A stretch of DNA of 6,124 nt from Chloracidobacterium sp. UBA3360 (lineage in GTDB: Bacteria; Acidobacteriota; Blastocatellia; Pyrinomonadales; Pyrinomonadaceae), in contig DEQS01000077.1 in the NCBI GenBank assembly GCA_002360555.1, positions 46,706 through 52,829 of the forward strand, in the 5' to 3' direction. Below, piece after piece: positions 1 to 5,828 of the stretch (position 1 is its first letter; each line of letters opens with the position of its first letter). The position numbers and the translations under genes were made by a program. A model generated the notes under the pieces. The model had not been told where the DNA came from. It saw only the letters and a program-made list of their open reading frames with translations, and made no database searches.

Positions 1-2
1 CC

Positions 3-30
3 TTGGTCCACCTGGTCCGGACCGGACCAA
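3..30. repeat. Nested direct/inverted repeat with a 17-bp palindrome
   Basis: TGGTCCGG (13-20), a central A (21) and CCGGACCA (22-29) form a perfect palindrome with 8-bp arms. A second copy of TTGGTCC at 3-9 can pair with GGACCAA at 24-30 instead, so the stretch is two TGGTCC direct repeats followed by two GGACC inverted repeats. Five T's follow at 41-45, 11 bases past the stem, which is too far for a standard intrinsic terminator. It could be the end signal of an upstream gene or an operator. The left edge cuts the context. Confidence 0.55.
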
Positions 31-216
31 AGACTCAACATTTTTCGGATATCCCGCAGGATTCGACCTTTATTTGAATAGGAGCCGAGCAACGCGGCAA
101 GTTGTGCTAACTCTGAGTGGTGTCCGCCTTGGCCCTTACAAAATTTTTCCACTTTTTTCTGAAATCACCCCTTGATTGAACGTTTTTCACAAATGCTGCT
201 ACGAATGCAGCGGATC

Positions 217-234
217 TTCTCAAACATTTGAGAA
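217..234. promoter_or_regulatory. Perfect 18-bp dyad, candidate operator
   Basis: TTCTCAAA (217-224), spacer CA, TTTGAGAA (227-234): the two 8-base arms are exact reverse complements. The 2-base centre makes it more like a DNA site for a dimeric regulator than an RNA hairpin, although a 6-bp stem with a 6-base loop could form. It lies 133 bases upstream of the first gene's ATG, in the only long gap of the window. The regulator is unknown. Confidence 0.45.
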
Positions 235-260
235 ATGCGATTTTACGGCTGATCCGACGT

Positions 261-333
261 TGATAACCAACGGATCGATAGACGCCCGATATTGATAATC
301 ATTAGGTTCGAAGCCCCGGCCTGATGATAACCA
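261..333. promoter_or_regulatory. Three TGATAAYCA repeats at exact 32-base spacing
   Basis: TGATAACCA at 261-269, TGATAATCA at 293-301 and TGATAACCA at 325-333. Starts are 32 bases apart both times, about three helical turns, so all three sites would lie on the same face of the DNA. Each copy is followed within 5-6 bases by TCG and then AG, hinting at a degenerate 32-base unit. The half sites are palindromic in character: the middle copy is TGAT-A-ATCA, while the outer two sit in GTTG/CAAC and GATG/CATC stems around the same ATAAC centre. The array ends 34 bases before the first ATG. It looks like a cooperative operator array. Confidence 0.55.
288..306. promoter_or_regulatory. Fur-box-like site
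   Basis: GATATTGATAATCATTAGG matches the classical E. coli Fur box GATAATGATAATCATTATC at 16 of 19 positions, counted by eye. Against the 7-1-7 form TGATAATNATTATCA, the left half is perfect and the right half keeps ATTA. The flanking TGATAACCA copies match the 19-mer at about 10 (left) and 12 (right) positions, so this is the strong site of a cluster. A Fur-family regulator (Fur, PerR or Zur) is therefore a reasonable candidate, but binding rules in this organism are unknown. Confidence 0.4.
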
Positions 334-367
334 TCGACATCGCAAGCGAACAATTAAATACAACGAT

Positions 368-2665
368 ATGCGTTACCGAGAGTGCCAGATCTTCAGTTTC
401 CGTTTTATTCCCCATTCAATACTTCTTTGTCTGAGTATATTTTTCGTTGCCTGCGGCCATTCGACGGCGTCGTTTTTGGCAAAGGGCGAGGAGTATTTGC
501 AGAAACGTAAGTTTCACGATGCGATGATGCAGTTCCGTTCGGCGGCCGAGTCCGACGGCGGTTCGGCAGCGGCGCATTGGGGGCTCGCGCGTTCGTATGA
601 AAATCTGGGGCAATTTAACGACGTGCTGGACGAGCTTCGCAAGACGATCGAGCTCGACGGTACAAATCTCGAAGCCAAGGCAAAACTCGGCAGCTATTTC
701 CTGCTCGTCCAGCCGCCCATGATCTCTGAGACCGAAAAGCTTCGTGACGAGATCCTCGCTGCTGATCCAAAATTTATCGAGGGCCACATATTGACCGCGA
801 CGATCATGGCCGCACAGGGCAAACCTGACGCGGACGTTATCGCCCAGGTCAACAAAGCCATCGACCTAAACCCGCAGCGTATCGAATCGTACATCAGTCT
901 CGAACGTCTCTATATGACGCGTGAGAAGTTACCCGAGGCCGAGGCGGTGATCCAGCGGGGAATTGCTGCCAACCCGGCGTCGATAGCTGGTTTGACCGAA
1001 TATGGGCGGTTCTTGATGTATGGGGCACGTAATGCTGAGGCTGAAGCACAGTTTCAGAAGGCGATCGCAATTGATGGCACTAGTATCGACGCTCACGAAT
1101 CTATCGCCCAGTTTTATGTGACAAGCCGCCAATTCGAAAAGGCTGAGGCCGCGTACAAAAATCTTGTCCAGGTTCAGGAAAACAGCCCCGAGAGCCGGCT
1201 TGAGCTTGCGGAATTTTATTCGACAACCGAGCGTAAAGACGAAGCCATCGCCGTTCTCGAACAGATCATCGCGGATGCTCCAGACTATGTGCTCGCACGC
1301 TACCGCGTCGGCCAGATGTACCTCGACCGCAAAGAAACGGTCAAAGTCTATGAGCAGCTCGATGCTCTATTAAAGATCAATGACGCCGATATTCAGGCCC
1401 TAATGCTTCGTTCGCGGGCGAAAATGCAGGACAGCAAACCTGACGAAGCGGTCAAGGATATCGAAGATGTTCTCAAGCAGCAGCCGAGCAATCGAGACGC
1501 CCTGTATCTAATGGCCCAGGCACGGCTTGCGCTTGGGCAAAACGATCAGGCAAATGCATTTATCGGTGATATCGAACGTTTTCATCCGACATTTATGAAG
1601 GTCGGGTTGTTAAAGATCCAGGCCGCTTTTTCGGCCGGTGATGCACAAAACGCTCTCAAACTTTCGAACGAGCTTATCGATAAAACGAGCTCGGCTCAGC
1701 CAAATGCTGACAATACTCCGCAGATCATTTTGGATCTGCGAATTAAGGGCATCTCGTCGCGAGGCCTCGCTTACCTAGATCTCGGCAAACTTGCCGAAGC
1801 AAAATATGACCTGCGAGATGTCGTCCGGCTGACACCGCGTTCGTCGGGGGCAATGGTCAATCTTGCAAAGGTATTCATTGCCGAACGCAACGCTGCCGCG
1901 GCCCTCGACCTTTACGAAAAGGCGTACGCTGCGGACGCGAAAAATTTTGACGCGATCAGCGGCATCGTCACGATGGCGATACAGATGGGCCAGACGGAAA
2001 AGGCTCACACTCGGATCGCGAGCTTTATCGACGCAAATGCGGGTAAAGGCGACGTCATCGCTGCACTGCGCTATCTGAATGCGACAGTATTTACAGCCGA
2101 AAAGAACAATCCGGCGGCGGAAAAAGAACTGCTCGCGGCGATCGAGCTTGATGCGGATTATCTTCCCGCTTATTCGGCTTACGCGAGTTTGCTGACCAGC
2201 CAAAACCGTACGGACGAAGCTCTTGCACAGTACAAAAAAGTTATAGAGAAAAAGCCCGCCGCTCAGGTATATACGATGATCGGCATCCTCGAGGACGGCC
2301 GTGGGAACACCGCGGAGGCTGAGGCAAATTACCGCAAGGCTTTGGATATTGCACCCGACTCGGCGATCGCCGCCAACAATCTGGCGTGGTTGCTTGCCGA
2401 TCATTCGGGAAATCTCGACGAGGCGTTGCAGCTCGCAAGCGGAGCGGTCGCTCGCAACCAAAACGTGGCCGAATATTACGACACTCTTGGTTGGGTCTAT
2501 CTCAAAAAAGGATTGACATCCCCGGCGGTCGAACAGATGAAGAAAGCGGTCGCTCTCGACGAGTCGAACGCTAAAAAGACGGGCACCGCGCCAAAGGCGG
2601 ATTATCGCAACCGTTTGGCACAGGCAATGGCAAAGGCCGGCGGCAAACCGGCGGCGAGCGTTTAG
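368..2665 (+). CDS. prsT: TPR-repeat lipoprotein, PrsT-like (XrtA/PEP-CTERM system)
   Basis: Probable envelope scaffold of an exosortase-linked polysaccharide system. Residues 1-29 form a lipoprotein signal: basic start (R2, R4, R12), hydrophobic core at 18-28, and lipobox-like FVAC with C29 as the likely lipidated residue. The -3 Phe is less usual. G30 at +2 would permit outer-membrane sorting under the E. coli Lol rule (inference). The rest, about 33-731, is a near-continuous array of roughly 18 TPR-type helical hairpins. It ends with the typical NNLAWLLADHSGNLDEAL and DTLGWVYLKKG blocks (about 670-715) and a short Lys/Ala-rich tail. PrsT proteins are usually about 900 residues, so this one is shorter. 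The ATG is forced: the frame has stops at 293-298, with no ATG, GTG or TTG in between. No Shine-Dalgarno is visible. First gene of the probable operon. The TPR lipoprotein call is firm; the PrsT assignment rests on architecture and neighbours. Confidence 0.85.
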   Translation: MRYRECQIFSFRFIPHSILLCLSIFFVACGHSTASFLAKGEEYLQKRKFHDAMMQFRSAAESDGGSAAAHWGLARSYENLGQFNDVLDELRKTIELDGTNLEAKAKLGSYFLLVQPPMISETEKLRDEILAADPKFIEGHILTATIMAAQGKPDADVIAQVNKAIDLNPQRIESYISLERLYMTREKLPEAEAVIQRGIAANPASIAGLTEYGRFLMYGARNAEAEAQFQKAIAIDGTSIDAHESIAQFYVTSRQFEKAEAAYKNLVQVQENSPESRLELAEFYSTTERKDEAIAVLEQIIADAPDYVLARYRVGQMYLDRKETVKVYEQLDALLKINDADIQALMLRSRAKMQDSKPDEAVKDIEDVLKQQPSNRDALYLMAQARLALGQNDQANAFIGDIERFHPTFMKVGLLKIQAAFSAGDAQNALKLSNELIDKTSSAQPNADNTPQIILDLRIKGISSRGLAYLDLGKLAEAKYDLRDVVRLTPRSSGAMVNLAKVFIAERNAAAALDLYEKAYAADAKNFDAISGIVTMAIQMGQTEKAHTRIASFIDANAGKGDVIAALRYLNATVFTAEKNNPAAEKELLAAIELDADYLPAYSAYASLLTSQNRTDEALAQYKKVIEKKPAAQVYTMIGILEDGRGNTAEAEANYRKALDIAPDSAIAANNLAWLLADHSGNLDEALQLASGAVARNQNVAEYYDTLGWVYLKKGLTSPAVEQMKKAVALDESNAKKTGTAPKADYRNRLAQAMAKAGGKPAASV

Positions 2666-2675
2666 GGGATAAATA

Positions 2676-2861
2676 ATGATGCTCGGCTTTGTTGAAATTT
2701 TTGATCTCGCGGCGTTAGAAACGCTGTTTGTCGGCATACCCGAATCGGTCGGACTGCTTGTATTCGGGATCGGGTTGGTTGGCTTGGTGGTGCTGATACG
2801 CCGGTTTATGGGGCGTGGCGAGACACGCAGCACGGACGAAAAGTTAGGAAGAAAGGCCTAG
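2676..2861 (+). CDS. 61-residue membrane miniprotein with a PEP-CTERM-like segment
   Basis: Not recognised as a named family. It starts 10 bases after the TPR gene's stop, with AGGGGA (2664-2669) overlapping that stop as ribosome binding site; a second ATG at 2679 is also usable. An in-frame TAA at 2670-2672 rules out a longer N-terminus. Residues 1-20 are a short mixed segment with acidic residues E7, D10 and E15. I21-P22-E23-S24 then begins a segment built like an exosortase sorting signal: hydrophobic 25-41 with G31, G33, L34, G36 and L37 spaced as in PEP-CTERM domains, then R42-R43. Serine replaces the second proline, and a hydrophilic tail of about 16 residues follows, longer than usual. 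There is no Sec signal peptide. Positive charges after the membrane segment predict N-out, C-in, the PEP-CTERM orientation. It could be a mini-substrate, an exosortase regulator, or just a small membrane subunit. Confidence 0.75.
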   Translation: MMLGFVEIFDLAALETLFVGIPESVGLLVFGIGLVGLVVLIRRFMGRGETRSTDEKLGRKA

Positions 2862-2891
2862 ATAGCAATTTGTAGAAAAGGAACTATAGAG

Positions 2892-4550
2892 ATGAGCGTT
2901 GAATTTAGACAAAGAAAACCCGGTGAACTGTTCGGCATATTGAAACGCCAGAAATGGCTGATCATATTGCCGGTACTCACGCTGACCGCGGCGATCGGCT
3001 ATGTCGTTTATCGTCTGCCAAGCATTTACGAATCAACTTCTCTATTGACGGTCAAACCGCCGACCATCTCGCAGAACCTTGTCCAATCGCTCTCGACCGA
3101 GGACCTTTCGCAGCGTCTCTCGACCATCAATCAGGAAGTTTTGAGCCGATCATCGCTCGAACCGATGGTTCAGAAATACGACCTCTATAAGAGCGAGCGT
3201 GCATCGGGGATGCCGATGGAACTAGTCATCGACAAGATGTACAAAAACATCAAGATCGAGCCCGAAGAGGGCGGCGATCAAAAGGTTGCGGCGTTTCGCA
3301 TCCGCTATCGTGACCGCGATCCACAGGCCGCTCGAAATGTGACGGCGGAACTTGCGAGCAAATACGTCAATGCCCAGGTCAAACAATCGACGGAGATCGC
3401 CGAATCGACCAACGAACTTTTCGAAAAGCAGATGCAGGAGAAAAAGGCCGCTCTTGACGACCTTGAAAAACAACGTCTCGACATCATGATGGCAAATGTC
3501 GCCACTCTGCCCGAATCGGAACAGGGTCTTGTCGCACAGCTTCAGGGGTTGCGTTCGCGTGACGATACGATCAGCAAGGAAAAGGAAATGCTGATGAACG
3601 AAAAAGGCCGTCTGAGCGATGCGATAGCAGCTAACAACCGCCAGATGCGTCTGATCGAGGATTTTGGTGAAAAAGAAACTCAGAGCAGTGCCCGTTCGGC
3701 TTCACAGATCGAGGATACGCCGGCTTACGGCGAATTGATGAAACGCCGTGCCGAACTCGCATCACAACTCGACAACCTGCTGAAAGTTTACAAAGAAAAG
3801 CATCCGGCAGTCGTCGCCAAACAGAGCGAGATCGCACGCGTCAATGATGAGTTTGAAAATCTGAGAAAAAGTGCTGACAAGCGTGTTCAAAATGCGACGC
3901 AGTCCAGCGGGGTTAAGGTGCAGATGCAGCGTAAGCAGCTCGAATCTGAGAACGAACGCATCCAGTCGCAGATCGGCCAGATCGAACAGCAGCTCGGACA
4001 AAAAGATGTCGAACGGCAGCAAAATGCTGGACAGATCAGCATTCTCGAAGCTCGTATCAATACGATACCGAACGTCAAGGTCGCACTAGAAGGCATCAAT
4101 CAGCGTTACCAGTCGGCAAAGCTGACATATGACGAGATCGTTAAGAAAAAGAACGACGCCGGGATCATCGTAGGTGTCGAGACCAGCTCACAGGGCGAGA
4201 CCATCCGTGTGCAGGATCCGGCAAACGTGCCGCAGTCACCGGTCGCACCAAAGCGTTTTATGCTGACGATGGTTGGAACAGGCATCGGGTTATTTATCGG
4301 TTTGCTGATGGCAGCGTTTTTTGAGGTGCCGCGTCTCTTTAAGATCCAGAATATTGAGGACGTCAAACATTACACCGGATTGCCTGTGCTGGCATCGGTG
4401 CCGCCCCTGCTATCTGCGGGCGAAAAGACTTGGATCAAGCGTTCGCATTGGCTAAAACTTGCTGCCGGACTCGCAGCCGCGATCGGCATCATTCCACTGA
4501 TCGTCATGCTCCTGCAGGTGACACGCATTTTTGACAGATTGGTCTCTTAG
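2892..4550 (+). CDS. Polysaccharide chain-length determinant (Wzz/GumC family, XrtA-type)
   Basis: Inner-membrane polysaccharide co-polymerase that controls length and export of the polymer. Membrane helix 1 is at about 21-40, after a basic cytoplasmic start. A Wzz-type periplasmic domain follows (about 44-165, with STSLLTVKPP and RYRDRDPQAA). Long charged/Gln-rich coiled coils come next (about 165-260, 280-330, 345-395). A GNVR-like region at 390-425 (IPNVKVALEGINQRYQSAK) leads to the family's Pro-rich QDPANVPQSPVAPKR (441-455) and helix 2 (456-477). The cytoplasmic part has NIEDVKHYTGLPVLASVPP (487-505), then a third hydrophobic helix at 522-542 close to the C-terminus. No Walker motifs, so unlike BY-kinase fusions it needs a separate kinase. 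Length 552 is near that of XrtA-type members. AAAAGGA at 2876-2882 is the binding site, 9 bases before ATG. The gap to the miniprotein is 30 bases. Confidence 0.9.
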   Translation: MSVEFRQRKPGELFGILKRQKWLIILPVLTLTAAIGYVVYRLPSIYESTSLLTVKPPTISQNLVQSLSTEDLSQRLSTINQEVLSRSSLEPMVQKYDLYKSERASGMPMELVIDKMYKNIKIEPEEGGDQKVAAFRIRYRDRDPQAARNVTAELASKYVNAQVKQSTEIAESTNELFEKQMQEKKAALDDLEKQRLDIMMANVATLPESEQGLVAQLQGLRSRDDTISKEKEMLMNEKGRLSDAIAANNRQMRLIEDFGEKETQSSARSASQIEDTPAYGELMKRRAELASQLDNLLKVYKEKHPAVVAKQSEIARVNDEFENLRKSADKRVQNATQSSGVKVQMQRKQLESENERIQSQIGQIEQQLGQKDVERQQNAGQISILEARINTIPNVKVALEGINQRYQSAKLTYDEIVKKKNDAGIIVGVETSSQGETIRVQDPANVPQSPVAPKRFMLTMVGTGIGLFIGLLMAAFFEVPRLFKIQNIEDVKHYTGLPVLASVPPLLSAGEKTWIKRSHWLKLAAGLAAAIGIIPLIVMLLQVTRIFDRLVS

Positions 4551-4571
4551 TTGGGATCAGAGCAAGGGGAA

Positions 4572-4606
4572 TTTGAAATTTGAAATTAATAATTTGAGAT
4601 TTCAGA
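4572..4606 (+). promoter_or_regulatory. AT-rich hairpin in the intergenic gap, abutting the Shine-Dalgarno
   Basis: The 69-base gap holds ATTTGAA twice in tandem (4571-4584), then ATTAAT, AATTTGAG and ATTTCAG. Read as RNA, 4572-4587 pairs with 4591-4606 around a 3-base AAT loop: 15 of 16 positions pair (two of them G-U), with one G-G mismatch at 4582/4596. The stem ends at 4606, immediately before AGAGG (4607-4611), the ribosome binding site of the ATPase gene. There is no T-tract after it, so it is not an intrinsic terminator. It may tune translation or mRNA stability, or be a copy of a dispersed AT-rich intergenic repeat. Confidence 0.6.
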
Positions 4607-4619
4607 AGAGGTAGAAGTT

Positions 4620-5771
4620 ATGTATAAAGAATTTTTCGGATTAGACGACACACCATTTACATTGACGCCGGACCCGCGATTTATCGTGTTTACGCCGAGC
4701 TACAATGAGGTCCTCGCAAGCCTTTATTATGGGCTCGAAAACGCTAAAGGGCTGATCGTGCTCACCGGCGAGGTCGGTACCGGTAAGACGACGGCGCTTC
4801 GCTGGATCTTGCGCCGGCTCGATGCGAGTGTGCTGGCGGCGTATGTTTTTAACCCGCGTCTGTCGATCGACGAATTCTATCACCACGTCACGCAGATGCT
4901 CGGCATCAAGGACTGGTCGAACAAAAGCGAGCTGCTCAACATAATGGGCAAGGTGCTCGAGGAACGCCATCGCCGCGGGCTCCGCACCGTAATAATCATC
5001 GACGAAGCCCACGAGCTGTCTGATTTTGTTCTCGAAGAGATCCGTCTCTTGCTCAATTTTGAATCGGACAACGCCAAGCATCTGCAGATCGTATTGACCG
5101 GCCAGCCTGAGTTGCGGGACAAGCTCAACCAGCAAAACCTGCGTCAGCTCAAACAGCGTGTCGCTCTGCGTTGCAATATGCACGCATTCCCGAGCGTTGA
5201 GGAAGTTGACCGCTACATCACCGAGCGTATGATGATTGCCGGTTCGAGCCAGCCAAACGTCTTTACGCCCGGAGCAGTCGATCTGATCTTTCAGTGTTCA
5301 GAGGGCATTCCTCGAAACATCAACAACATCTGCGACAACGCGATGCTTGCCGCCTATTCGGCCGGCGAACAGCTTATCGGCCGTCAGGTGATCGAAGAGG
5401 TCGCCGACAATCTCGATATGCTGCCAAGGCATGACGCGGTCAATGCCGCCGAGGCTGCGTTGGATCTAGTGGACGGACGCGTGCTGCGGGCCGGAACCCG
5501 CGAAGACCTGTGGGAAGGCAAAGAGCGGACCGAAGCGGTGAAGCCGCGTGTTTTTGCTCAGGAGCTTGAGCACACCAACGGCCACGCCAACGGGAATGGC
5601 AATGGCAATGGTTATAGCAATGGCAACGGCCATACAAACGGCCATGCAAACGGAAACGGTAACGGAAATGGTAACGGAAACGGCCATAAGACTAATGGTT
5701 CACCATTTGCAGACATGGATGACGTCCACCTTGAGATCGACGATGTTGTCGGTAGATTTAGAAAGTTCTAG
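4620..5771 (+). CDS. XrtA-associated ExeA-like AAA ATPase with Asn-Gly repeat tail
   Basis: P-loop ATPase of the ExeA/GspA-like type found beside chain-length proteins in PEP-CTERM polysaccharide clusters; it probably energises or regulates assembly. It begins with the family's MYKEFFGLDDTPFTLTPDPR (1-20). Walker A is GEVGTGKT (50-57, K56, T57), Walker B VIIIDEAH (124-131, D128, E129), and a sensor-1-like block is LTGQPEL (159-165). A candidate arginine finger lies in LKQRVALR (R180), and sensor 2 is in GIPRNINN (R232). The core ends near 270. A linker of about 50 residues follows, then an Asn/Gly/His repeat (318-360) and a short acidic-to-basic tail (361-383), making it about 110 residues longer than family members that end at the core. 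No membrane segment or signal peptide, so cytoplasmic, perhaps bound to the chain-length protein. AGAGG at 4607-4611 lies 8 bases before ATG. Confidence 0.9.
   Translation: MYKEFFGLDDTPFTLTPDPRFIVFTPSYNEVLASLYYGLENAKGLIVLTGEVGTGKTTALRWILRRLDASVLAAYVFNPRLSIDEFYHHVTQMLGIKDWSNKSELLNIMGKVLEERHRRGLRTVIIIDEAHELSDFVLEEIRLLLNFESDNAKHLQIVLTGQPELRDKLNQQNLRQLKQRVALRCNMHAFPSVEEVDRYITERMMIAGSSQPNVFTPGAVDLIFQCSEGIPRNINNICDNAMLAAYSAGEQLIGRQVIEEVADNLDMLPRHDAVNAAEAALDLVDGRVLRAGTREDLWEGKERTEAVKPRVFAQELEHTNGHANGNGNGNGYSNGNGHTNGHANGNGNGNGNGNGHKTNGSPFADMDDVHLEIDDVVGRFRKF
5571..5699 (+). repeat. Asn-Gly-rich in-frame repeat with a 60-base period
   Basis: Encodes residues 318-360 of the ATPase. Two copies of HTNGHANGNGNGNG (318-331 and 338-351) start 60 bases apart, separated by YSNGNG, and the second runs on as NGNGHKTNG. 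Asn codons mix AAC and AAT, and Gly codons mix GGC, GGA, GGT and GGG. The DNA is therefore not a simple microsatellite, and the amino-acid pattern seems to be what is kept. Likely a flexible, uncharged, hydrophilic spacer. Repeats like this vary in length by slippage. Confidence 0.85.
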
Positions 5772-5778
5772 TTAGAAA

Positions 5779-5802
5779 TCGGGTAGGTGTGCCACCGCCC
5801 GA
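5779..5802 (+). promoter_or_regulatory. GC-rich hairpin upstream of the last gene
   Basis: TCGGG (5779-5783) pairs with CCCGA (5798-5802), and GGTG (5786-5789) with CACC (5793-5796), around a TGC loop, with a 2x1 internal loop. The 9-bp stem starts 7 bases after the ATPase stop codon and ends 3 bases before GAGGA (5806-5810). No T-tract follows, so termination is unlikely. It could act as an mRNA stability or translation-tuning element between the two genes. Confidence 0.4.
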
Positions 5803-5828
5803 GTTGAGGATACGGAGCGATCAAAAAA

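Larger units (their letters stand above)
1..367. other. Gene-free leader upstream of the polysaccharide operon
   Basis: No convincing coding region was found. Frame 2 is open from the left edge to a TGA at 173-175, and could be the tail of an upstream gene, but 57 open codons are not enough to claim it. The middle (about 139-200) is rich in T and A, and from 195 on the stretch is dense in short inverted repeats: GCTGC/GCAGC (195-211), the dyad at 217-234, and an imperfect stem at 251-275 (GATCC...GTTG with CAACGGATC, 3-base bulge). The promoter of the operon most likely lies here, since the downstream genes are tightly packed, but no -35/-10 pair is good enough to place it. Confidence 0.6.

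Noticed and set aside
118..132. Sigma-54-like promoter TGG-N8-TTG
   Set aside because: TGG and TTG are correctly spaced, but the nearly invariant -12 C is G and the inner -24 bases do not match; only about 6 of 11 defined positions agree.
2..175. Frame-2 open stretch from the window edge, possible tail of an upstream gene
   Set aside because: 57 open codons without a start in view, no recognisable domain; other frames are also open near the edge. It stays possible but unsupported.
176..205. Sigma-70-like pair TTGAAC / TACGAA with an 18-base spacer
   Set aside because: The -10 element matches only about 3 of 6 positions; such pairs are common by chance in an AT-rich leader.
271..285. Second sigma-54-like site with GG-N10-GC
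   Set aside because: Only the GG/GC pair and two neighbouring bases match, and it overlaps the TGATAAYCA array; too weak to call.
176..295. Small TTG-start ORF of 39 codons with several cysteines
   Set aside because: No Shine-Dalgarno, rare start codon, and it runs through the palindromic operator-like region; likely chance.
1775..2833. 352-codon open frame on the minus strand opposite the TPR gene
   Set aside because: It mirrors the codon pattern of the strongly supported TPR gene, has an Arg/Ser/Ile-rich composition with no domain, and would overlap two plus-strand genes.
4551..4619. Rho-independent terminator between chain-length and ATPase genes
   Set aside because: The hairpin is AT-rich with no T-tract after it and is followed directly by a ribosome binding site.
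4641..5183. 180-codon minus-strand frame opposite the ATPase
   Set aside because: Lies entirely within the P-loop ATPase, whose Walker motifs are clear; a shadow frame without a plausible fold.
5571..5699. CRISPR-like or tandem-repeat array
   Set aside because: Repeat is in frame, encodes Asn-Gly, and has no uniform repeat/spacer structure.
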